Positions 1 through 10,139 of a DNA stretch of 64,000 bases are shown piece by piece. The position numbers were made by a program, and so were the translations under genes. The notes beneath the pieces were generated by a model. It worked only from the letters and a program-made list of their open reading frames with translations. It searched no databases and was not told the origin of the DNA. The DNA comes from Dipteronia dyeriana (lineage: Eukaryota > Streptophyta > Magnoliopsida > Sapindales > Sapindaceae), in NCBI GenBank assembly GCA_032871835.1, contig CM065297.1:33923598-33987597 (forward strand), in the 5' to 3' direction. Each line of letters opens with the position of its first letter. Positions within the stretch are counted from its first letter, which is position 1.

Positions 1-323
1 CCAAAAACTGTGGGTGAACTCCACATGTACACCGTCATAATTGAAGAGTTTAAAAGGGAAACAAACACCCTTTTCCCACCAAGGTATTTTCCACCTATTC
101 TTCAGGATCAATCACATTAAACAAAAATCACGTTAGACGGGGAAAGATGATCAATTCGTTGACCTCCGACTTGTTCGCCAAGAGAAACCCTAGATTTCAT
201 GTATAAATAAAAGGAGAATATCAGCGGAAAAGAGGAAAAAAGGGCAGGATCGAGACGAAAAGGTCTTAAGAGCCATCACCATTGTGAGTAGTATCCACTT
301 ATCGACAGAAACAAGTTCGCCAT
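1..323 (+). repeat. 5' LTR of gypsy element, part 1
   Basis: It aligns base by base with 23198-23520 (shared TTGAAGAGTTTAAAAGGGAA and ATCCACTTATCGACAGAAAC). About 500 bp of the LTR lies upstream of the window. It is cut at 323 by a solo copia LTR and resumes at 3032. Confidence 0.85.
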
Positions 324-3031
324 TGTTAGAATTATGCTTAATAGCAAGAGTGTAATAATGTTTTTGACAATCGTTTCATATTAATAAAATGATTTCTAGC
401 GTTAACAAATCTTATAACATTTAAAGTTTAATTATTATAACAGTCAAAAGTAAATAATTATAAGGTCAAAAGACCAAAAGAAAGGAAGAACTGTTCATAC
501 ATCTAGATATGTATGAGGTACACACAATTCTTTAGTTAGTCTTGAATAATATTCACAACTTAAGATAAATGTTGGACGCCTTTATCTTGTCAAAGTTGTA
601 GATTCTTTTGCTGGCATTTGGGTAGGATCAAATGTGTTATGATGAGTCTAAAATCATCAAAGTGTAGTGTCTTTGGGTAAAAGAATCTAGTGCACTGGGT
701 GCATTGAATAGGATCACAATGAAATACTTTATCCAGAATTGTCAATGGATAAAAAAAATTCACTTGAAGGCAATCGAATAGTCTATCTCAATCCTGAGAT
801 AAATGATGGACTTATGGTTGCAAGTGTTATCATTTGAGCTATCAATGAGTGCGATTATATAACATAGTTTATCCTCGTTAGTTTGGTGGTATTCATTTGT
901 TAATCGATAGAGGACTTCATTTATAGATATGGACATCGTGGCTTTATTTATTAAATGAGAGTATAATATCATCATATGGATGTTTTGAGGTATTGGATAT
1001 TAAATCTTAACATTAAGTTTTCAATAGAGTCTATTGAAATATGGCTTCTAGACAAGTCAAAATATCCAAGTTCAAAATGTGGTTATAAGAGCAAGGCTCC
1101 GTTTGGGAGAGCTTCTTCAAGTAGATCTTTTAGGAATAGATCTTTTAAAGTAGACCTTTTACAGGTAGAGCTTTTAATAGGAAGTCGTTGGTCATTTGGT
1201 TGTCAATTAAAAAAAGTTTTTTTAAATGGTAAGATTACCAAAATATTCAAAAACTATTTTAAATGATAAGATTATATTCGACATTTTAGTGTTATTAAAA
1301 AAACTCAAAAATATCTATTTGGAACAGCCTAAAATTTGAGCTTCTCAAAGTATATGTAAAACATCTTTTTTAATCATCTAAAAGCTCTACTGGGTGACAA
1401 CCAAACGACACAATATTTTTTAAAAAGAGCTTTTTTAATTAAAAAAATCTTTTAGACAGTAGACAAACTCTCCCAAACAGGCACTAAATATGGTAACTTG
1501 AAGAGTTATAGGCGGTCTATGAGCCCTTGGTGATTACTGATATTCTTCACGAGGATACACCAACTCCATTAAGATTGTCTAGGGTATGAATGAAGAATAT
1601 TATCTTATTCTATTTTTATTTAAGAGTTCAATTTTAGTTCTTTAGTGCAACGAACTAAAATTAATTGATCAGACCTAAGTGAATCATTTGTTGGTTGTGA
1701 TTGAGTTATGATTATTGGGGCTTAAATTTAGATAGTCTGCCAAGATCCCCAATCTATACGAACTTGCATGGATCACTTGATATATTTTACCAGACCAATT
1801 CATGGGTCCATTAAGAATTGTATTAAGTCATGTGGACTTGTTTCCTTTTTAGTAAGAACGAGTCTAGTTCACATGTGAACTTTTTATTAAGGTCCAATGG
1901 ATTTAATAAAATAGAAAAAATAATATATTGGCCAATATATAAGCTTGGGCGGCTAGGGGCTTGTAAAATAGCTTTATATTTTGTTTTTTATTTTATTATT
2001 TAATTAAATGAAAATTAATTAATTAAAGGTCAAAATCTTTTTTTCTAGTTGGAGAAGGTCTCCAAGTGTCATATTATTGTTGGTAATATGATAAGTATCA
2101 AATACTATATTTGATAAGTAGATAAATAAAAGGAATTTATTTATCTAGTCAAATTAAGAAGTATTTGATTTCTATTAAAACTTTATTGACAATTGGTCAA
2201 ATTATGAAGTTTTAATATAGTCACAATTTAATTATATTCAATAATTGGTTATTGAATAAATACACTATTTGAGTTGGATTAGGAGTCTTGTTATGGAAAA
2301 TAAATCTTTTTTGAAAATGATTCTTTGTCACCAAGTGAATCCACCTAGAGAGAGGTTCTTGCCTACCAAGTAAATCCTCATTATGAGAGGATTTGAGAAA
2401 CCTATATATATCTCTAGGTTGAATTCGACCAAGGTATTATTTTTGCTAGAGAAAATTTGGCCAATGCAAGTTTTCTAAGAGTAAAAATTCTGCCACGGGA
2501 GAATTTTGAGTGTAGAGAATCTGATTCTTGCTCTAGATAATTTTTTCTAACTCTAAAGATAGGTGTGTGAAAATTTGGTAAAGTTTAAAAAGAAGAACGA
2601 GCGGTTTGTTTCGATAGTGCACTATTAGCCTTTACATCAAAAGGTTTTGTGTATAATATCGAATCAAGGTTCACGTGAGTTTCAATCAAATTGATTGATA
2701 TTTCACACGTGACCTAACGTTCTTTGTTTTTCTTCTTGGAGGATTATTGTGACTAAAAAAAGAAAAAGATTTTATCTGTTTCCATCCCCAGGTATATAAT
2801 TTAAAGAAAGGGAGACCACACTCCTAGGTGATTCACGTTCGTGAATAGGTTGGAAGATCTTGTGGATTCAATTCGATTCTAGTTCAATAGTCACGAGAAA
2901 AAGGTACGATACTTTTAATATACGTTATTAATCTAGGGTTAAGGTTCTTTCTTGTTAAAGGGAAAATTTTTAAAATATACCAAAGCCTAATTTTACGCTT
3001 CTACCGTATTTTGAATCGATTTTTCCCTACA
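324..3031 (+). repeat. Solo LTR, same copia family as copia A/B/C
   Basis: It starts TGTTAGAATTATGC and ends TTTTTCCCTACA, matching the LTR ends of copia A and C. It aligns with the copia A 3' LTR throughout, except for an extra MITE at 1095-1484. No internal retroelement sequence follows, and the interrupted gypsy LTR resumes directly. Flanks GCCAT and TCAAT are a poorly preserved target duplication. It was formed by LTR-LTR recombination after insertion. Confidence 0.85.
1095..1484. mobile_element. Tourist-like (PIF/Harbinger) MITE inside the solo LTR
   Basis: This 390-bp segment is absent from the matching place in the other LTR copies, which read GAGTAAATATGG straight through. Its ends are inverted: GGCTCCGTTTGGGAGAG at the left and CTCTCCCAAACAGGCAC at the right. 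A second inverted pair lies inside (GGTCATTTGGTTGTC and GACAACCAAACGAC). The flanking 3-mers are CAA (1092-1094) and TAA (1485-1487), and the empty site is TAA, so the left copy has one mutation. A TAA target and GGCTCCGTTTGG-type ends fit Tourist MITEs. It has no coding capacity. Confidence 0.8.
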
Positions 3032-3287
3032 TCAATTTCCATTCATTGAAGCGAAATACAAAGAGAGTGATTGAGTGTCCCATTTTGTTGCACTAGAGAT
3101 TGTATCTTGATTTATTGATAATAAAAAGAACATCGCTTAGTCCGCCATCTCATTTGTTCTCATCTTCTTATTAACTTACACGTGTAACCGGTACCGAAAG
3201 TACCTAACCCTGACCGTCATCCCCTTAGGAAGCGGTCCTGTGAGTGTTAACTGGAATTTCTCACCTTGAGTGAATTTTCAACTAACA
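3032..3287 (+). repeat. 5' LTR of gypsy element, part 2
   Basis: It aligns with 23521-23774 (shared GAGATTGTATCTTGATTTAT and AAAAAGAACATCGCTTAGTC). It ends ACTAACA, then one base, then the primer-site-like sequence at 3289-3305. Confidence 0.85.
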
Positions 3288-3288
3288 C

Positions 3289-3306
3289 TTTTTGGTACCA
3301 TCTGTG
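3289..3306 (+). other. Primer-binding-site-like sequence of gypsy element
   Basis: TTTTTGGTACCATCTGTGGGAA directly after the LTR resembles the TGGCGCCGTCTGTGGGAA type of primer site found in Tat-lineage gypsy elements, with changes in the GGCGCCG part. Confidence 0.5.
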
Positions 3307-3608
3307 GGAACAATCCACACCCTTTTGAAAATCACTTGTTTAAGTTTTCTTTTGCAGATATATTCAAGCCATGAAGCTTCAATCCTAGCAGGGGCAGCTC
3401 GAGGTATCTGGGCTTCAATCCACAGTATCCACACGGAAGGTTCGGAAGAGAGGAAAGAGATCGAAGCACCCAGATCCTGCTCCAGTGCCGGTTAATACCG
3501 CTCCATCTTTGGCTCCCCCGGTGATGGGCCAAGCCATTCTTGATCAGCAGGCTGCGGCTTTCATTGAAAGTATCTGTCAATGATTGGTTACAGAGGGAAT
3601 ATCCCCTT
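3307..3608 (+). pseudogene. Gypsy gag, N-terminal remnant
   Basis: After a 50-bp leader, one frame reads a basic and proline-rich stretch (KVRKRGKRSKHPDPAPVPV) and then MGQAILDQQAAAFIESICQ followed by a stop (TGA, 3582-3584). This resembles the variable N-terminus of Tat-lineage Gag, but the assignment rests mainly on position. The frame is cut at 3608 by an inserted LTR and continues at 6163. Confidence 0.5.
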
Positions 3609-6162
3609 TGTTAGGTTTTAGTTTGTGTTGGCATGAATTCCATATCAAAATGATGTTTACTTATAATGACTTAGTTGTTTAGGTTCATGATGATTCAAGC
3701 TTCAAGGAAGAAGAAACAACAAGTCAAAGCAAGTTCTAAGTCTTCAAAGAGAAAGGATGCAATTTGGTTCTACAGAGGTATACTAAGCATTTATCTTTCT
3801 CTTACAAGGCTTAGGCACACACACACATATCATACATTTGTGTCCCTACATAGTTGTGCACCAATATAGGCATATAAATACTATTCATTCATATGTGTCC
3901 CTGCATCATTGTGCACCATGTATAACACATTCACACACTTTAAGATGAATGTTCATGCATTGGTTTGGAAATAACATGTTTTGGAATATGCATGATTGGA
4001 AACTATCACTATGTAGTTTGCATTCTAGTGTGAATTGTGTTTGTGTGTATATATGTTTGTATAACATGGATATTGAACTTGGATTTAGTCTTAAATCATT
4101 CTTGATTGAGTTCCGATCATTTCGGTTACTCATACTATTGATTTCAAGTTCAAAGTCAAAAGATATTACACTTTCAACTCATGTTTCATACATTGTCTTC
4201 GTCTTCGTATATCGAGTTGAATTATTATTTTCTTGGTTGAGTATCTTATATGTCCATGTCCGTGTGAGAGTTACAGTTCATAATCCGTAATCAGATTCAA
4301 ATTCCGAATTCGGAGGCCGGAGAATGGTCAAAGAACGAGAATGAGGATCGAAGGAGAAAGAAGCAAGCGTATACTTCTTTCCCGAGATGCCCACGTGCCA
4401 TCTCGGGCAGCAAGCTTGTTTGGATTCATTTTTCCCCTCTTGGTCATTTCACATGTCCAAGTCTCCCACTCCTCTATAAACTCTTTCCCTCTCACATTTC
4501 ATTCTAAGAAGAAATTCAAATCAAGTGTGCAGAATTTTTCTCTCCAAATTTTCTCACATTCCAAACACCATAACTTCTTCATTTGAACTCCGATTTGAGT
4601 AATTCTAAGTTAAGAGTGTTCATCTATTCATCCTCCATCTTTTATCTGAAGGTTTGAGTTAATTTTACTGCTGTTTTTGGTGTCTAATCATATAAAAACG
4701 GAACTGCACCTAGATCAACTAAGGTATTAATTTTCTCTCTAAGTTTTCTTTTAAAACTTGGTCAATTGCCTTGGGTTTTCTTCTTCTACATATATTTGTA
4801 CATTGTGAGTGTTTTGAACACTTTCAAAGCTAGATTGAATTTCAATTGAAATCATTCATGTTGAGTTAGGTTTTGATTTTGCCTATGTTATCACATGTTT
4901 GGGATTGTATTGTGCTAGCTTTGATTCTAGGACTATTTTATGATCTTTGATTGATTGATTTTGTAAAAAATAGTTCATCACATGTATTAGGCTCTCTTGG
5001 CCGAAATTCTCACATAATACATGTGCTTATGTTCTTTTGAGCTATTCATGTGATTTGTTGAATCTATGCTTAGGAATATGCTCTAGAACTTATGCTTAGA
5101 TCTATTTGACTTTGTCATATGATTTTAGCATGTTTTAGGTTTTTGTGATTTAAACTTGATCTTGTGCTTTGTTGATCATATCTTGTGATTCAAGTTTAGA
5201 TATATGCATGAATCTAGTTTGTGATTAATGTTGATCATATCTTACATAATCTAGATTGACTACTCATGCATGATGAACTAGACTATATGTTATTTGTGCA
5301 TTCATGCTCATGTCTAGTATTTTCCATAGGATGTTTTGATCATAGCATTCTATGTTGCGTGCTTGTTTGCGTTTTGAATTCATGATCACCTAGATGCCTT
5401 ATGAGAAGGAAGTCTTGACAATAGGTGTGAGACCTATGGTGTTGAGCAAGAAGTCTTGGCAAGAGGTGTGAAGCCTCGGATTGTCGAGCAAGGAAGTCTT
5501 GGCTAGAGGTGTGAAGCCTTGGATAGTCGAGCAAGAAGTCTTGCCTAGAGTTGGGAGAACTCGGATAGGTGAGCAAGGAAGTCTTGACTAGAGTCGGAGA
5601 GACTCGGATAGTTGAGCAAGAATTCTTGCCTTGGGTTGTGAAGATCCGGATAAGGTGAGCAAGGAAGTCTTGACAAGAGGTGTGAAGCCTCGGATTGTTG
5701 AACATAGGGCGACAACTTCTAGAGTAGGATAGGAAGGTAGTTTCTAGGTGAAGAGGTCACTTGAGAGATTGTACTTGTCTTATCTACTAGTGGATTTTGT
5801 TTTCCGGTGGCTACTAGCCCGTGGATGTTTCCTCTTCGGAGGTTTACTACTTTATATCTTGTGTCAACTTTTCTCTATCCCTATCTCTTTAATATTTGTA
5901 TTGTATATATAACTCTTTGTGTATGTTGACTTCCTCTTTATAATATAGATTGTGTATGTATTACAATTACTTGTTTGTATCACACTTTACTTGTGTTTAT
6001 ATATTGATTAATTGTCTGTAATTAATATATATATTGTGATACAAGCAATTTAGAGGGACAAACTTTTGTTTGTTTCTAAAGAAGTAGAAAAAAGTGCCTA
6101 ACCTATTCACCCCTCCTCCCCTTTAGGTTAGCCTTGAGCATTTAATCGTGATTGTATTTTCA
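3609..6162 (+). repeat. Solo LTR-like insertion of a different retroelement family
   Basis: This block of about 2.55 kb interrupts the gypsy gag. It starts TGTTAGGTTTTAG and ends TGTATTTTCA. The CCTATTCACCCCTCC phrase about 60 bp before the end is common in copia LTR ends and also occurs near the end of the 56454-58042 LTR. Flanks CCCTT and CCATT match at 4 of 5 bases. The start could instead be the TGTTGGCATG at 3626. There are no primer site, purine tract or coding motifs. A seven-unit minisatellite lies at 5404-5705. Confidence 0.6.
5404..5705 (+). repeat. Minisatellite, about seven units of 41-44 bp
   Basis: The core AGTCTTG recurs at 5411, 5452, 5495, 5537, 5580, 5622 (as ATTCTTG) and 5666, a spacing of 41, 43, 42, 43, 42 and 44 bp. 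Each unit reads roughly GAGCAAGGAAGTCTTG, then ACAAGAGGTGTGAAGCCTCG, then GATTGTT. The open minus-strand frame across it comes from the repeat and is not a gene. Confidence 0.9.
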
Positions 6163-6672
6163 CCATTAACCAGTACGACCAAACGTCCGCGAGGAGCCCA
6201 ACCGGCTAGGGGGCCAGGACCACTGCTTTCGACAGGTTCGGGCCACCACCACCACCGGTACCAGTCTGTGACAGGTTCTGGTCCATGCACTCAATTCAGG
6301 ATCGGTTAGGGCCCATTCCCTCAGATCTGTATTGACCGACCAGTTAACTACCTCGGCAGGTGAAATCAGCCATTGATATACTGCCAAGGAGGCCTAACCA
6401 CCTATCACAACCAACGAACACCAGAAGGGAGTCCCGAGCTAATGCAGATGGTAACAGAATAAGTCATTGGGAAAAGCCCTCTTAAGTAGACAATCAGGGT
6501 GGGGATCTTATCTCATCAGAAGGATCAGACAATTAGAGCTCCGAGGTCGAGTCTAAGAATGGTGGAAATAAATGCCTATGAGATCAGCTAGCACAGATGC
6601 AGAAAGAGATCTAGGAGTTAAAGAGGGGTAAGCACAAGGAGAACAGAAAGGACCCCTTAGGCGAGATGAATG
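6163..6672 (+). pseudogene. Gypsy gag, middle remnant
   Basis: This GC-richer block lies between the solo LTR and copia A and continues the gypsy gag. Several stops interrupt every frame, so no domain is readable. The assignment rests on its place between the Gag N-terminus and the Gag core at 16464, and on the GAATG duplication that joins it to 16459. Confidence 0.5.
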
Positions 6673-8756
6673 TGTTAGGATTATGCTCGATAGAAAGAGT
6701 ATAATAATGTATTTGACAATCTTTTATCTTAATAAAGTGATTTCTATTTTAACAAATCTTATAGCATTTAGAGTTTAAATATTATAATTGTCAAAAGTAA
6801 ATAATCATAAGGTCAAAAGACTATGAGAAAAGAAGAATTTTTCATACATCTAGATATGTATGAAGTAGACACAATTCTTTAGTTAGTCTTGAATAATATT
6901 CACAACTTAAGATAAAAGGTTGGGTGCCTTTATCTTGTCAAATGTGTTATGATGAGTCTAATATCATCAAAGTGTGGTGTCTTTGGGCAAGAGAATCTAG
7001 TGCACCGGGTGCATTGAATAGGATCACAATGAAATACCTTATCTAAAACTGTCAATGGATAAAAGTTTTCATTAGAAGACAATCAGAGAGTCTATCTGAA
7101 TCCTCAGATAAATGATGGACTTATGGTTGCAAGTGTTATCATTTGAGCTATCAATGAGTATGATTATATAGCATAGTCTATCCTTGATAGTTTGGTGGTA
7201 TTCATTTGTTAATCGATAGAGGACTTCATTTATAGATATGGACATCATGTCTCCATTTATTAAATGAGAGTAGAATATCATTATATGGATGTTTTGAGGT
7301 ATTGGATATTAAATCTTAACGTTAAGTTTTCAATAATGTCTATTGAAACATGACTTTTGGACAAGTCAAAATATCCAAGTTCAAAATGTGGTCATATGAG
7401 TAAATATGGTAACTTGGAGAACTATAGGCGGTCTATGAGCTCTTGGCGATTACTGGTATTCTTCACGAGGATACACTTTCTCCAATAAGGTTGTCTAGGG
7501 CATGAGTAAGATATATTAACTTATTTTATCTTTATTTAAGAGTTCAATTTTAGTTCTTTAGTGGAATAAACTAAAATTAATAGATCGGACCTATTTGAAT
7601 CATTTGTTTATTGTGATTGGGTTGTGTCTATTGGAGCTTAAATTTCCTAGTAGGAGATTTTCTCCTAAAATTATACTATTGTTGGTAGTATAATTAATGT
7701 TAAAGACTATATTTGATAAGTAGATAAATAAAAGGAATTATTTATCTAATCAAATTAGGAAGTCTTTAATATGGTTACAAATACACTATTGAGTTGGATT
7801 AGGAGTCTTGGTGTAGGATAGAATTCATTTTTGAAAATGATTCTTAACCAACAAGTAATTCTACCTAAGGAAAAGATTCTTAACAACCAAGTAAATTCTT
7901 CTTAGGAAAAGAATTAAGTCTCCTAATATATATCCTATGAATTTCGGCCAGCCCATGTGTATATAGGAGAGGATAGAATTCCTTTTAGAAAAGGATTCTT
8001 GCCTACCAAATAAATCCACCTAAGGAAAGGATTCTTGCCAACCAAGTAAATCCTTCTTAGGAGAGGATTTATAATCCTATATATATCTCTTGTGATTTTT
8101 GGCCATCCCTAAGCAATTCCAAGAGTGAAATTCGGCCAGCCCTAGCATAATTTCAAGAGAAGATTTCGGCTAGCCTAGGTAATTCTTTATGGAGAGAATT
8201 CGGTCATCATAGGAATTTTAAGGGAGAAAAATCTGAGTTTGCTCTAGAAAAAATTCGATCAACTTTAAGAAATAGTGTGTGATTCGAGAAAGAAGAAATA
8301 GGAAGAAAAAACGTTTGGTTTTCGATAGTACACTAGTAGCCTTTACATCAAAAGGTTTTGTGTACAACATCGAATCAAGGTTAACGCGAGTTTCAATCAA
8401 ATTGATTGATAATTCACAAGTGACCTAACGTTCTTTATTTTCTTCTTGGAGGATTATTGTAACTAACAAAGAGAACATTTTTGTTTGTTTCCATCCTTAG
8501 GTATACGATTTAAAGAAAGGGAGCCTACACTCCTAGGTGATTCACGTTCGTGATTGGATTGGAAGATCTTACAGAATTGATTCGGCGCTTGATCAATCGT
8601 CACGAGAAAAAAGTACGGCACTTTTTATATACATTAATTAATCTAGGGTTAAGGTTCTCATTGCATGAAAGGGAAATTTTTTTATTTATAAGCAAACCCT
8701 AATTTTCTTAATTCTCACGCTTCCGTTGCGTTTTTGAACCGTGTTTTTTCCTCTCA
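6673..8756 (+). repeat. 5' LTR of copia A
   Basis: It starts TGTTAGGATTATGCTCG and ends TTTTTTCCTCTCA. It is 2084 bp against 2426 bp for the 3' LTR. It lacks a block matching about 15037-15358, joined inside TTAAATTTCCTAG, and about 40 bp near 6939 matching the GTAGATTCTTTTACTAGC stretch of the 3' copy. Confidence 0.93.
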
Positions 8757-8758
8757 GT

Positions 8759-8770
8759 TGGTATCAGAGC
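8759..8770 (+). other. Primer binding site (tRNA-iMet) of copia A
   Basis: TGGTATCAGAGC, two bases after the LTR end, matches the 3' end complement of initiator methionine tRNA. Confidence 0.93.
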
Positions 8771-9224
8771 CAGGTTGTACCCTTGATTAATTGATGTATG
8801 TGTTCATGAATCTTTTTCTTTTTTATTGTATATATGCATGTTTTAGAAAGAGATGACACTCTAGGTATTCACATATATATATTTACATTGGAATGTATCG
8901 ATATATATATGTTTTATATGTGGTTTTTTATTGCTCAATTTTGGTCCTAGAATTTCAATGTATTTTGTTTTAGGATTGTAACAAGAAGGGTTGTCTATCA
9001 TCGCCATAATTTTCTTCTTAGTAGTTGCTAAGTTTTTTTATTATTATTATTGTTGTACCAAAAAAAACTGCAGTATTTTATTATTTAAATTCTTCTGTAA
9101 TACATTCAAGTATCGAAGACTCGAAGGTTTGAATAATTGGGAGAAACCAGAACAAGTTGTGGACAGTGCGAGCCGTTAGCAACGAACGTGCGTACGAAGA
9201 GCACGCAGCGACGTTTGTTGTGGC

Positions 9225-9440
9225 ATGGGATGCGCATGGCAGCCCTATGGAATCCATGGGCTACGCATGGCAGCCCTTTATGGGTTTGCGGCATGCGCTT
9301 GCCCATGGGTAAAGGCCAAGGGTGGGCACGCCCTTGGGAGGCAGCCGAGAGAGTCCAGACAACGAAGGTCGCTTGAAGACTTGTTCGCCAAGAAAGGAGT
9401 TTTTTGTATTCCAAGACATGTAGTTTACTTGCTTTTCTAG
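9225..9440 (+). CDS. Possible small leader ORF of copia A (conserved in copia C)
   Basis: This is a 71-codon frame in the leader, upstream of gag. The same frame is open at 52606-52857 on the minus strand in copia C. The two copies share a YG.HGLR segment, the block RRSLEDLFAKK, the ending CIPRH.(V/I)YLLF, and the stop position. They differ in a T run by exactly three bases (6 against 9), which keeps the frame. Copia B has only a partial match. No known family is recognised. It may be a small accessory protein, or an RNA structure whose conservation mimics a frame. Confidence 0.3.
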   Translation: MGCAWQPYGIHGLRMAALYGFAACACPWVKAKGGHALGRQPRESRQRRSLEDLFAKKGVFCIPRHVVYLLF

Positions 9441-9712
9441 GATGGACCAAAATTGAAACTATTTTATTTGTTGTAAATATTGTAATGTTTGTCATTATTT
9501 GATAACATGTCATATAGAATAGGAGTGTCACTCATATATCTCTTTTGGTATGAACATGCATTGAATGGTTTAAGTACCTAAATTGGCATCTAGATAACTT
9601 GGTAAATCATTCTTTGGAATTCGATCACACGCCTTAAACAATTGAGTGGGAGAAGGTGTTTTGGAACATCTACGACCTCCAAGTTTAGTTGAGCTTTATG
9701 TTTCGTGAATAA

Positions 9713-9729
9713 CCCCCCCCCCCCCCCCC
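9713..9729 (+). repeat. Poly-C tract, 17 C
   Basis: This uninterrupted run of C is followed by AAGGGGTATTC. The matching places in copia B and C, on the opposite strand, have only 6 to 7 such bases, so the tract expanded in copia A. Confidence 0.9.
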
Positions 9730-10139
9730 AAGGGGTATTCATGAATGGAATTTAGCAAGATACTTCCTTATAAGGATATACTAGACAATTAGCCCAAACG
9801 ATATCTACTCCCAAAGGAGGGATATTCATGAGGGATTATATTGAAGGTCGATAACTTGATATTACACTCAATGTAATTTTATTAATATCCTCCCAAGAGT
9901 TCTTGTTAATAAAAATTACAAGGCTAAAATTGAAAACGTTGGTTGTTATGTTATTAATTAGGTGGGACCTAGTCCAACTAGTAAATGTTGTGAACTTCCA
10001 AAGGAGGCGTGATATTTATGGGTGTTAGATCACCGTTGAATTTTTACGATTGAATTATTTTATTTAATTCAAGATAAATATTCGAAAGTGTTTTATTATG
10101 ATTATTTACTTATATAATTTTTGTTATTGTTCAGAAATC

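Larger units (their letters stand above)
8771..10139 (+). other. Untranslated leader of copia A with GC-rich island
   Basis: This is about 1.37 kb between primer site and gag ATG. The part at 9150-9400 is much richer in GC than its surroundings and contains a reading frame (9225-9440) that is conserved in copia C. A run of 17 C lies at 9713-9729. The rest is AT-rich with no clear signal. Confidence 0.7.

Noticed and set aside
5340..5705. 121-codon minus-strand frame over the minisatellite
   Set aside because: The frame is an effect of the repeat unit and has low-complexity repeated peptide text. No start context or family was recognised.
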